Shown here in pieces: positions 1-6,419 of a stretch of DNA of 28,867 nt. Each line of letters begins with the position of its first letter. The stretch's first letter is position 1. This DNA is from an uncultured Mediterraneibacter sp. (lineage in GTDB: Bacteria > Bacillota > Clostridia > Lachnospirales > Lachnospiraceae): NCBI RefSeq assembly GCF_934330165.1, contig NZ_CAKRGI010000029.1, forward strand, positions 1 through 28,867. The letters are read 5' to 3'. A program made the position numbers and the translations under genes. Below the pieces are notes generated by a model. The model made no database searches. It was not told the origin of the DNA and was given only the letters and a program-made list of their open reading frames with translations.

Positions 1-118
1 CTCGTAGTCAGGTCCACAAATTTCTTCAGATTTTTTTTGAGCCAGTCAACCTGCATGGTTAACTGACCAACCTTTTTCGCATACTCCGCCTTTTCCTTGC
101 GTTCTTCAGCAAGCTTAA
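1..118 (-). mobile_element. IS3-family transposase OrfA remnant (truncated)
   Basis: The reverse strand reads open across this stretch and includes the peptide YAKKVGQLTMQVDWLKKNLK. That is the leucine-zipper-like C-terminal part of IS3-family OrfA proteins, which typically carry a GxLTxxxxxLKKK pattern. The frame runs leftward off the window, so OrfB may lie outside. The N-terminal half and helix-turn-helix of OrfA are missing: the frame is cut at about position 118, where toxin-derived DNA begins on the other strand. No IS end or target duplication is visible at this junction, so it looks like a recombination scar rather than a clean insertion. The family assignment rests on motif memory. 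Confidence 0.6.
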
Positions 119-123
119 GGAAT

Positions 124-495
124 ATGTTTGATGTACGGATTCAGAAATCAGAAAGCAGTAAAGGCAGTGAATCCGGGAAGAATGGTAGTGACACATCAGA
201 GGCATTGAATAAGGAGGGTACAAATTCTGAATGGCATAGAATGACTTCGAAGCAATCACAACAAGCTGCTAAGAAGTTGGGGTATGAAAAAACAAACTAC
301 AGAGCCAAAAATGGAGAACCAATTTATTACAATAAAAAGACAAAAACATATATAAGTCAAGATATCGGAAGTGCCGATGGAAGTGGACCGCATAACGGCG
401 GGGGATGGAAAATGGGAAAATCTCCACAAGAATTAAATAGTAAAAGTACAAGACTTGGAACTTATGATGGAAATTTGAATAGAATAGGGGATTAA
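124..495 (+). CDS. Orphan toxin C-terminal domain, Bacterial toxin 21-like
   Basis: The 123-residue frame opens with the joint MFDVRIQKSESSKG, followed by a low-complexity Ser/Gly linker and a compact C-terminal domain from about residue 40. The tail carries GGGWKMGK (about 92-99) and STRLGTYDGNLNRIGD at the end. This pattern resembles the Ntox21/Bacterial toxin 21 family of polymorphic toxins, predicted RNases; the assignment is from memory. The toxic domain looks complete, but all secretion and pre-toxin regions are absent because the DNA upstream is a transposase fragment. No ribosome binding site precedes the ATG; a TTG further upstream inside the IS remnant is not credible. It is probably a displaced, unexpressed cassette that can be reattached by recombination. 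Its stop codon directly abuts the next ATG. Confidence 0.62.
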   Translation: MFDVRIQKSESSKGSESGKNGSDTSEALNKEGTNSEWHRMTSKQSQQAAKKLGYEKTNYRAKNGEPIYYNKKTKTYISQDIGSADGSGPHNGGGWKMGKSPQELNSKSTRLGTYDGNLNRIGD

Positions 496-831
496 ATGAA
501 AAATACTATGACAAAAAATATTACAATTAGAGATATTATTTATTCTAGAATCGATTTTATAGAAAATAATAATATTTTTGATAAAAAGGAATATATGTAT
601 GTTAATAAGGGTGAAATAGAAGCATATAGCGAAATATTAACTGATATTGAGTTGTTAACAATTGATGCGTTTGTTGAAAAATATTTATGTATTTTAAAAA
701 AAGTTTCGGAGAAATTAGACAATGAACATAATCTAGGAGACAATGAGCAAGAAAGAATGTCAGGATATAATAATGCTATTGTATTTGTTTTATCTTTAAT
801 TAATCCAATATATGAATATGAGTTGGAATAG
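496..831 (+). CDS. Probable cognate immunity protein
   Basis: This encodes 111 residues, acidic and mostly alpha-helical in appearance, with no signal peptide or membrane segment. The ATG follows the stop of the toxin domain without a gap (GATTAAATG), the usual toxin-immunity arrangement. I do not recognise the sequence family. The role as cytoplasmic inhibitor of the adjacent toxin is inferred only from position, size and AT-rich composition. The gene is markedly richer in A/T than the housekeeping genes further along, in keeping with horizontal acquisition. Confidence 0.6.
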   Translation: MKNTMTKNITIRDIIYSRIDFIENNNIFDKKEYMYVNKGEIEAYSEILTDIELLTIDAFVEKYLCILKKVSEKLDNEHNLGDNEQERMSGYNNAIVFVLSLINPIYEYELE

Positions 832-848
832 CATGGGATAGTTAGATG

Positions 849-878
849 AACCTTTTCATTAGCAAGAATGAAAAGGTT
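849..878 (+). repeat. Perfect 12-bp inverted repeat with 6-nt loop
   Basis: AACCTTTTCATT (849-860) is followed by AGCAAG and the exact reverse complement AATGAAAAGGTT (867-878). It lies 17 bases after the first immunity gene and overlaps the first ATG of the next frame. No run of T follows on either strand, so it is a weak candidate for a factor-independent terminator. It could instead mark the left edge of the second toxin cassette. Confidence 0.55.
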
Positions 879-1455
879 GTTGAAAATTATTAATGAAAAA
901 TCCACTAATAGAAGATTTAGAAAACAAGCAACGATGATAGCAGGAATGAGTGCGATGGTTGTAACTAAGATGGAATTACAACGATTGAAAGAGAAACTGC
1001 CGAATATCAGTATCCGTTACACTGGAACATGGAAAGACAGCCTCAAATTTGGAGTTGGGATGGCTACGACGGCGGCGGGAATAATTTTAGCATTGTTGGG
1101 TGGCGGAAGTGAGATATTGACAGGCGGTGTGAGTACAGCAATCAGTGTTCCGGCTGCTGCATCGGGAATTGCGATTGCAGGCACCGGATTGGCAATCTCA
1201 GGTTCCGCACTGGCGAATATGTTCGATGTACGGATCCAGAAATCGGAAAGTAGTAAAGGAAATGGTGACGGAGTTGGTGCAAAAAATACTGAACAATATC
1301 TTAGAAAGGCAGAAGAGTTTGCAAAAAACGCAAAGAAAGGATCAACAAAAAGCCGTGTTAGAGGTGAAGTGGAGGGTGTAATTCGCTATAAGAAAAATGG
1401 AAAATATATTGATATTGCACCAGATGGATCAATTGTGTTATTTGGAAAACAATAG
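868..1455 (+). CDS. Truncated polymorphic toxin with pre-toxin region and unassigned C-terminal domain
   Basis: This is a 195-residue frame. Residues of about 50-115 form a Gly/Ala-rich hydrophobic stretch (for example GIILALLGGGSEILTGG and AISVPAAASGIAIAGTG), typical of the region just before the toxin in secreted polymorphic toxins. The joint ANMFDVRIQKSESSKG follows, then a short basic domain of about 60 residues ending in RYKKNGKYIDIAPDGSIVLF. I cannot assign that domain; a small nuclease is plausible by size and charge only. An ordinary LXG or similar N-terminal secretion module is missing. The first ATG lies inside a hairpin and lacks a ribosome binding site, so the frame may be an unexpressed remnant. 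It is followed 11 bases later by a small gene with a good ribosome binding site. Confidence 0.55.
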   Translation: MKRLLKIINEKSTNRRFRKQATMIAGMSAMVVTKMELQRLKEKLPNISIRYTGTWKDSLKFGVGMATTAAGIILALLGGGSEILTGGVSTAISVPAAASGIAIAGTGLAISGSALANMFDVRIQKSESSKGNGDGVGAKNTEQYLRKAEEFAKNAKKGSTKSRVRGEVEGVIRYKKNGKYIDIAPDGSIVLFGKQ

Positions 1456-1466
1456 GAGGTAAAACT

Positions 1467-1865
1467 ATGGCATTGGAACATTGTTTCAGTATAATCAAAA
1501 ATAAAGAGAAAATTGAAAAGGTTAATATTCCGGATGATTTTATTAACTATATAAAAGACAGCCTTTTTTGGATTGTTTCATCGTGGAATGGGAAAACACT
1601 TAAGAGTGGATTACCATATTATGGAGAGGCCTTAATATCTGATGAGGAACTTGTTAAATTTAAAACAATATTAGAAAAGTGGAGAGGGTTATTTTCATTG
1701 GGAACAGAAGAAATAAACTTAACAGGTGATTTTTTAATAGATGAGATGAAGTACGAAAAAGTAATATATAAAAAATGTGAATTATTAAATATACTTGATG
1801 GACTATTGCGATTGTGCGATAAAGCGGAATGTTTGAAAGCAGATATTTTATATGAGGGAATTTGA
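1467..1865 (+). CDS. Probable immunity protein of the second cassette
   Basis: This encodes 132 residues, soluble, with no signal sequence. AGGAGGT at 1455-1461 sits at good spacing before the ATG, so translation is plausible even if the preceding toxin fragment is silent. I recall no family for it. Position directly after a toxin C-terminus, small size and AT-rich codon use support an immunity role by inference. Retaining a well-translated immunity gene behind a broken toxin would fit protection against siblings that still carry the intact toxin. Confidence 0.6.
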   Translation: MALEHCFSIIKNKEKIEKVNIPDDFINYIKDSLFWIVSSWNGKTLKSGLPYYGEALISDEELVKFKTILEKWRGLFSLGTEEINLTGDFLIDEMKYEKVIYKKCELLNILDGLLRLCDKAECLKADILYEGI

Positions 1866-2192
1866 TTTTTTTACTTGAATTTACGAAGGAGTATCAGTTT
1901 TTTAGGGCGATTTTTATGATGAATGAAAGAGGTTCAAATGTAACGATGTATTTATTATACTACTATGTATAAAAACGGGAAAATGTATAATTTGGAAGTG
2001 TTGTATGATGAAATTTCTAATACAGTGTATTATTTTGAGTATGCAAGAAAAGCAATGGGAAACTTGCCAGCAATTGAGTGGATTTTTGTATACAAATGAA
2101 AATTGTAAAACACATCCAGCATATCTGCATGAACATACCTGGAACTGGTCTGACGGTATTCCGAAAAGAAGTAAATAACAGAAAGGAACTAT
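1866..2192 (+). other. AT-rich stretch without an intact gene
   Basis: No complete gene is visible in these 327 bases. The right two thirds hold the decayed toxin tail described separately (1965-2178). The left part (1866-1964) has stops in all frames and no clear promoter or terminator. The AGAAAGGA ribosome binding site for the next gene lies at 2180-2187. Confidence 0.6.
1965..2178 (+). pseudogene. Decayed toxin C-terminus with frameshift
   Basis: A 44-residue frame from the ATG at 1965 (MYKNGKMYNLEVLYDE and onward) stops at 2097-2099. A second frame, open through this point, ends at 2176-2178 with HEHTWNWSDGIPKRSK. Together they look like one small toxin-type domain split by a frameshift or small deletion around 2040-2100. 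The ending, an aromatic/His-rich segment followed by a basic tail, resembles the ends of Rhs/YD-type and LXG toxin domains in general character; I cannot name the family. It sits directly before a small AT-rich gene, as a toxin tail would before its immunity gene. Confidence 0.4.
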
Positions 2193-2783
2193 ATGGCAGA
2201 AGTAGTAGAAATAAATATTATATCTAGCGTTGTTTTGGATAATGATATATTATTTTCATTTATTCATGAGCAGGTTGAAATACAGGGCAATAGGACTATT
2301 GAGGCAATGAACAATTGGGCGTATGAGGGATTACATAGGTTAGGCTCTAAAGAAGATATACAAAATCTACTTGATACAAAAATTGTATGCATTACGCAGA
2401 AAGCAGTGGATGGGTATGTGGGATTAAACATAGAAAAGGTTGATAAAAGATTTTGTTATACAATTTGGTTTAATAATAATAAATATGAAAATATAAATAA
2501 TTATTATCAATTAATTAAATCATTTATTTCATTTGCGATGCCCCAGATTGGTAAACAATTGATTGTATGTGCAATTGGGAAGGAGGTTATTTTTGAGTTT
2601 GATGAAGATATGAATAAACTCTTAAATAATGCACATAACATTGATATTTGGATTTTTTTTAATGAAATGCTTGATGCGAACAGCTTGGATTTAAAAATGT
2701 CAGATTATAAAATAGATAAAACAAAAGATTATCTAATAATTAAGAAACAGAGTTTTCGGTATGAATTAAAAGATGACAATTAA
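2193..2783 (+). CDS. Small acidic protein, probable immunity protein of a third cassette
   Basis: This encodes 196 residues, soluble, acidic, rich in Ile, Asn and Lys, with no signal peptide or membrane helix. The ribosome binding site AGAAAGGA lies 5 bases before the ATG. I do not recognise the family. Composition is extreme: bases 2461-2520 contain only five G or C. This contrasts with the genes after position 4000 and suggests acquired DNA. Its location right after a decayed toxin tail suggests an immunity function, which is inference; a free-standing unknown protein is the alternative. Confidence 0.55.
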   Translation: MAEVVEINIISSVVLDNDILFSFIHEQVEIQGNRTIEAMNNWAYEGLHRLGSKEDIQNLLDTKIVCITQKAVDGYVGLNIEKVDKRFCYTIWFNNNKYENINNYYQLIKSFISFAMPQIGKQLIVCAIGKEVIFEFDEDMNKLLNNAHNIDIWIFFNEMLDANSLDLKMSDYKIDKTKDYLIIKKQSFRYELKDDN

Positions 2784-3069
2784 AATTACTGGAGACTTCC
2801 GATAAGGGAAGAGGAGCAGTTGGTAGCAAGGTAGCTCCGGCTATGTCCAGCGTATTTCGGAAACCGCATAAAGAAAGATGCAGTTAAAGATAACAAATGA
2901 AATAAGAAAAGATATCCAATTGTTACCTACATTCTAACAGCTTAAGCAACAAGATGGATAATTTCTTACTGGCTGTAAGGGATATTAACCATAAATATAT
3001 TGCAGTAGAAAAATTGATTATTGCTCTTAATGTTATATGAATTGCCAAAGGCAGGTGAAAATAAAAAAT
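2784..3069 (+). other. Intergenic stretch with gene debris, no intact gene
   Basis: Only short open frames are present. One reads LETSDKGRGAVGSKVAPAMS, and a second, ending just before 3040, reads MDNFLLAVRDINHKYIAVEK. They could be remains of another cassette, but neither is recognisable. A purine-rich GGCAGGTGAA at about 3050-3059 is the probable ribosome binding site for the next gene. Confidence 0.4.
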
Positions 3070-3768
3070 ATGGAAAAATATTTGAAAGAAACGACGATGC
3101 TGGATTATTCAAATGAAAAAATACAGAAGTTGATTAAAGAGAGAAAATGGAATGAGCTGGATGAATTTGAGTGCATCAGAGACATATACAATTTCGTAAG
3201 AGATGAAATATTGTTCGGATACAATATAGATGACAGTCTTCCTGCATCAAAAGTTCTGGCTGACGGTTTTGGTCAGTGCAACACAAAAGGAACGTTGTTT
3301 ATGGCATTGCTGAGAGCGTGCAATATTCCTTGCAGGATTCATGGATTTATGATTGATAAAAAGCTGCAAAAGGGTGCAATGACAGGGATTGTATATAAAA
3401 ATGCACCACAAAAAGTATTTCATAGCTGGGTTGAGGTTTATCACGAAAACCAATGGTATGAATTAGAAGGATATATTCTTGATATTATGTATTTGAGAAA
3501 ACTGCAAAATAAGAACAAAAAATGCACAGGTACTTTTTGTGGATACGGCGTAGCGATTAAGGATTTTCAAAATCCGACCATTGACTTTAACCGAAATAAT
3601 ACATATATCCAAAGTGAGGGAATTACTCAGGATTTCGGAATATATGATTCACCCGACGATTTACTTCAAGTACATCATCAGGAAATGTCAGCAGTTAAAG
3701 CATTTATGTATAAGCATTTGGGCAGGCATTTGATGAATAGAAATGTTAAAAAAATCAGAAACCTATAA
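3070..3768 (+). CDS. Transglutaminase-like (cysteine protease fold) protein
   Basis: The product is 232 residues from the ATG at 3070, which has a GGCAGGTG-type site upstream; an in-frame ATG at 3037 would add 11 residues but has no ribosome binding site. The catalytic pattern of the transglutaminase-like superfamily is visible: Cys70 in GFGQCNTKG, His118 in FHSWVEVY, and an acidic residue in WYELEGY, where Glu133 takes the place of the usual Asp. The upstream segment ASKVLADGFGQC matches the family's typical lead-in to the Cys. No signal peptide is seen, so it is probably cytoplasmic. Such proteins are often peptidases or amidases; the substrate is unknown. It sits at the edge of the toxin island, and whether it belongs to that island is unclear. 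Confidence 0.72.
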   Translation: MEKYLKETTMLDYSNEKIQKLIKERKWNELDEFECIRDIYNFVRDEILFGYNIDDSLPASKVLADGFGQCNTKGTLFMALLRACNIPCRIHGFMIDKKLQKGAMTGIVYKNAPQKVFHSWVEVYHENQWYELEGYILDIMYLRKLQNKNKKCTGTFCGYGVAIKDFQNPTIDFNRNNTYIQSEGITQDFGIYDSPDDLLQVHHQEMSAVKAFMYKHLGRHLMNRNVKKIRNL

Positions 3769-3811
3769 TTTGTTTCGGAACAGGAAGAAAAAAATTTTTA
3801 TAAGAAAAAAT

Positions 3812-3872
3812 GTCAGGCATCTGGAATGGAAAATTTTGAGGTTTTCAGGGGATTCCGGTGCCTGGCGTTTTC
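3812..3872 (+). terminator. Probable terminator hairpin after the transglutaminase-like gene
   Basis: GTCAGGCATCTGGAAT (3812-3827) can pair, with a few G-U pairs, to ATTCCGGTGCCTGGC (3852-3866). A short GTTTTC follows on this strand. On the opposite strand the stem is followed by ATTTTTTC, so it may work in both directions. The loop is long (about 24 bases), which lowers confidence. Confidence 0.45.
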
Positions 3873-3888
3873 AGCTAAAATCACAAAA

Positions 3889-3916
3889 TTGAGATACTTT
3901 CCGGTTACTCTGTTAT
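3889..3916 (+). promoter_or_regulatory. Candidate promoter of the two-component/ABC operon
   Basis: TTGAGA (3889-3894) and TGTTAT (3911-3916) are separated by 16 bases. TATAGG at 3914 is an alternative -10. Downstream, TAAACC-GT-GGTTTA (3971-3984) is a dyad that could be an operator, perhaps for the operon's own regulator; this is inference. Confidence 0.35.
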
Positions 3917-4031
3917 AGGGAATGATTTATGGTAAACTATGGAGAGATACTGTGGAGATTATGATGAATGTAAACCGTGGTTTATAGAGTTTTCAATGTG
4001 AGCTTTACAGGAAAAGGAGATGAGAAGGGAC

Positions 4032-4700
4032 ATGCAGAATATATTAGTCGTAGAGGACGATCATGATCTGAACCAGGCCATCTGTTATTCTCTGAAAAAG
4101 TCGGGATATGGAACTTATGGTGCTGAGTCTGCTGAGAGCGGACGGACAGAGTTCCTTAGAAACCGGATTGACCTGGTGTTGTTGGATGTGAATCTTCCCG
4201 ATGGAGAAGGATTTTCTTTTTGCCGTTGGATAAAAAGCAGGAAGGAAACTCCGGTTATTTATCTGACAGCCAGAGATATGGAAGAAGATGTGCTGACGGG
4301 ATATGAATCCGGTGCAGAAGATTATATTACAAAACCATTTTCAATGAAGATTTTGTCCAGGAAAATCGATGTGATTCTGAAAAGGACGGTTTTGGTCAGT
4401 CAACTGATCTTTGAAGATGGGTATTTATCTATAGACATGGATAATGTGAAGGTATCTGTGAAAGGTCGGGAATGTTCGGTGACACCAACAGAGTGCCGGC
4501 TGCTTCGGCAGTTCCTTTTGAATCGTGGACAACTGCTTACCTATGATCTGCTGTTAGAACGATTATGGGACAGCGGGAGTCAGTTTGTAGACAGGCATAC
4601 CCTAGCAGTCAACATTAACCGTCTGAGAGGAAAGATCGAAGATGAAACTCACAAATATATTTCAAATGTATATGGGATGGGATATCAATGGATTGGCTGA
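4032..4700 (+). CDS. OmpR-family response regulator
   Basis: The product is 222 residues from the ATG at 4032 (MQNILVVEDD); an upstream in-frame ATG at 4020 adds four residues and is also possible, because AGGA and AAGGAG motifs lie just before it. The receiver domain has the acidic pair D9/D10, phospho-acceptor D52 (LLDVNLPD), T79 and K101 (TKPF). The C-terminal winged helix covers about residues 125-222 and ends in SNVYGMGYQWIG, typical of OmpR/PhoB DNA-binding domains. It is the first gene of a four-gene operon and overlaps the kinase by 13 bases, so the kinase at 4688 is its partner. By family context (BceR/VanR-like regulators next to ABC transporters), it probably activates the transporter genes when an antimicrobial peptide is sensed. 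The DNA target is not established here. Confidence 0.9.
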   Translation: MQNILVVEDDHDLNQAICYSLKKSGYGTYGAESAESGRTEFLRNRIDLVLLDVNLPDGEGFSFCRWIKSRKETPVIYLTARDMEEDVLTGYESGAEDYITKPFSMKILSRKIDVILKRTVLVSQLIFEDGYLSIDMDNVKVSVKGRECSVTPTECRLLRQFLLNRGQLLTYDLLLERLWDSGSQFVDRHTLAVNINRLRGKIEDETHKYISNVYGMGYQWIG

Positions 4701-5617
4701 TATGGAGCATAATAATCGCTTTATCTGTGGCGGTACTTATAATGATACGGAAAAATTATCAGATAAAAAAAGAAGCAGAACTATTTGCGGGAAAAGTAGA
4801 AGATACCCTGGAAGCGATCATAACGGGAAGAGGATGGAAAGCAGAAGAAGAGCTGGAGGACAGTCTTTGGGGGCGAACCGGAACGCAGTTGGAGAAAGCA
4901 GAATCTGTATTTTGGCAAAAAGAAGAAGATAGCTTCAGGGAAAAAGAAATAGTAAAAGGACTGATTGCCGATATTTCACATCAGACAAGAACCCCTGTTG
5001 CCAATATGAAGTTATATACGGAACTTCTTGAAGATGAAGTAGTCTCACAAAATGGAAAAATATTTATTTCAAAAATTAAAGAACAGATGGAAAAAATTGA
5101 TTTCTTAATGCAGAGCATGCTAAAAATGTCGAGACTTGAAACCGGAATTATCCAGATACAGAAAAAAGACAAAAATTTGTATGAGACCATCCACCATGCA
5201 GTTGCAGATCTTGTACCGGAGGCAGCATCGAAAAGCATTGATCTGTATGTGAAGAGTGATGAAAATATAGTCATCGGTCATGACAGTAAATGGACGGAGG
5301 AAGCAATTCATAACATCCTGGATAATGCAATCAAATATACGGAGCCTGGTGGAAAAATAAGTATTCAGACAGAGAAGCAGGAGTTATTTTTTAAGGTCAG
5401 CATTTCTGATACGGGAAAAGGAATCGCTGCGGAAAGACAGGCAGAAATATTTACAAGATTTTATCGTGAACCGGAAGTGCATGAGAAACCGGGAGCCGGA
5501 ATCGGATTATATCTTGCGAGAAAGATAATGGAGATTCAGAAAGGCTATATTGAAGTTCAGTCCGAAGCAGGACAGGGAGCAACTTTTAATCTGTATTTTC
5601 CGGTGGGAAAAGTGTAA
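4688..5617 (+). CDS. Sensor histidine kinase, single membrane helix
   Basis: This encodes 309 residues. One membrane segment (about 3-20) is followed directly by cytoplasmic Arg/Lys, so there is no extracellular sensor domain. A predicted linker of about 60 residues leads to the H-box DISHQTRTP with phospho-acceptor His98. The N box (HNILDNAIKYT), G1 (DTGKGI), F box and G2 (GAGIGLYLAR) of the HATPase domain follow. Small kinases of this kind next to peptide transporters (BceS-like) are known to receive the signal from the transporter instead of binding ligand themselves. BceS normally has two helices, whereas only one is evident here. The gene overlaps the response regulator and precedes the ATPase by 100 bases. 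Confidence 0.88.
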   Translation: MDWLIWSIIIALSVAVLIMIRKNYQIKKEAELFAGKVEDTLEAIITGRGWKAEEELEDSLWGRTGTQLEKAESVFWQKEEDSFREKEIVKGLIADISHQTRTPVANMKLYTELLEDEVVSQNGKIFISKIKEQMEKIDFLMQSMLKMSRLETGIIQIQKKDKNLYETIHHAVADLVPEAASKSIDLYVKSDENIVIGHDSKWTEEAIHNILDNAIKYTEPGGKISIQTEKQELFFKVSISDTGKGIAAERQAEIFTRFYREPEVHEKPGAGIGLYLARKIMEIQKGYIEVQSEAGQGATFNLYFPVGKV

Positions 5618-5717
5618 AAAAATTCCATCTGTCACAGTCCTGAGATAATTGCAGATTGAGACTGGTTTGTGATTTTTATAAGATATTCTGTCTGATATCA
5701 GGAAGGGAGACAGACCA

Positions 5718-6419
5718 ATGAAAGAATACATTGTAGAGACAAAAAGTCTGAAAAAATATTATCAGATGGGTGAAAATACAGTAAAGGCATTAGATGGTGT
5801 TGATTTCCGCGTGAAAGCCAGGGAATTTGTTGCAATTATTGGGAAAAGCGGGTCCGGAAAAAGCACGCTTCTGCATATGCTGGGAGGACTGGATGAGCCG
5901 ACAGATGGAAGTGTGCTGATTGATGGAAAGATTCTGAGCGGGTTGAAAAAAGAGCAGTTGGCGATCTTCCGAAGGAGAAAGATTGGTTTTATTTTTCAGA
6001 ATTATAATCTTGTACCGGATCTGAATGTATATGAAAATGTTGTTCTTCCGGTGGAACTGGACGGAAGAAAAGTGGATGAGGAATATGTAAGCGAAATACT
6101 GGAACTTTTAGGATTGTCAAAGAAAAAGGATGCTTTCCCGGGAAATTTATCCGGCGGACAGCAGCAGAGAGTTGCGATTGCCAGGGCTGTTGCGGCAAAG
6201 CCGGTCATAATCCTTGCAGATGAACCGACCGGCAACCTGGATTCGGCTACCAGTCATGAGGTGCTTGGACTTCTGAAGATGGCAGCCCGACAATTCAGTC
6301 AGACGATCATCCTGATCACGCATGACAGGGACATTGCACAGCTTGCAGACCGTATTGTACATATTGAAGATGGGAAGATCGTGGGCAATACCGGGAAAGG
6401 GAGTGAACTTCATGCTTAA
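5718..6419 (+). CDS. ABC transporter ATP-binding protein (MacB/LolD/BceA-like)
   Basis: This 233-residue ATPase has Walker A GKSGSGKS (about 42-49), Q-loop FIFQNYNLV, signature LSGGQQQR (from about 144), Walker [12 protein letters not shown] and H-loop ITHDRD. The [16 protein letters not shown] segment is characteristic of the lipoprotein-release/macrolide/bacitracin group that couples to FtsX-type permeases. It is preceded by GGAAGGGAGA at good spacing. Its last codons overlap the permease start, so the two are translationally coupled. The complex probably removes or senses a peptide or lipid-bound antibiotic at the membrane; the substrate is unknown. Confidence 0.92.
   Translation: MKEYIVETKSLKKYYQMGENTVKALDGVDFRVKAREFVAIIGKSGSGKSTLLHMLGGLDEPTDGSVLIDGKILSGLKKEQLAIFRRRKIGFIFQNYNLVPDLNVYENVVLPVELDGRKVDEEYVSEILELLGLSKKKDAFPGNLSGGQQQRVAIARAVAAKPVIILADEPTGNLDSATSHEVLGLLKMAARQFSQTIILITHDRDIAQLADRIVHIEDGKIVGNTGKGSELHA

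Noticed and set aside
97..123. TTG start for the first toxin frame inside the IS remnant
   Set aside because: The extra residues come from the reverse strand of the transposase gene, and no ribosome binding site is present; ATG at 124 or a lost upstream start is more likely.
5618..5717. Possible regulator-binding inverted repeat (TCACAGTC and GACTGGTTTGTGA) before the ATPase gene
   Set aside because: The halves match only partly and do not fit a binding motif that I know with confidence.
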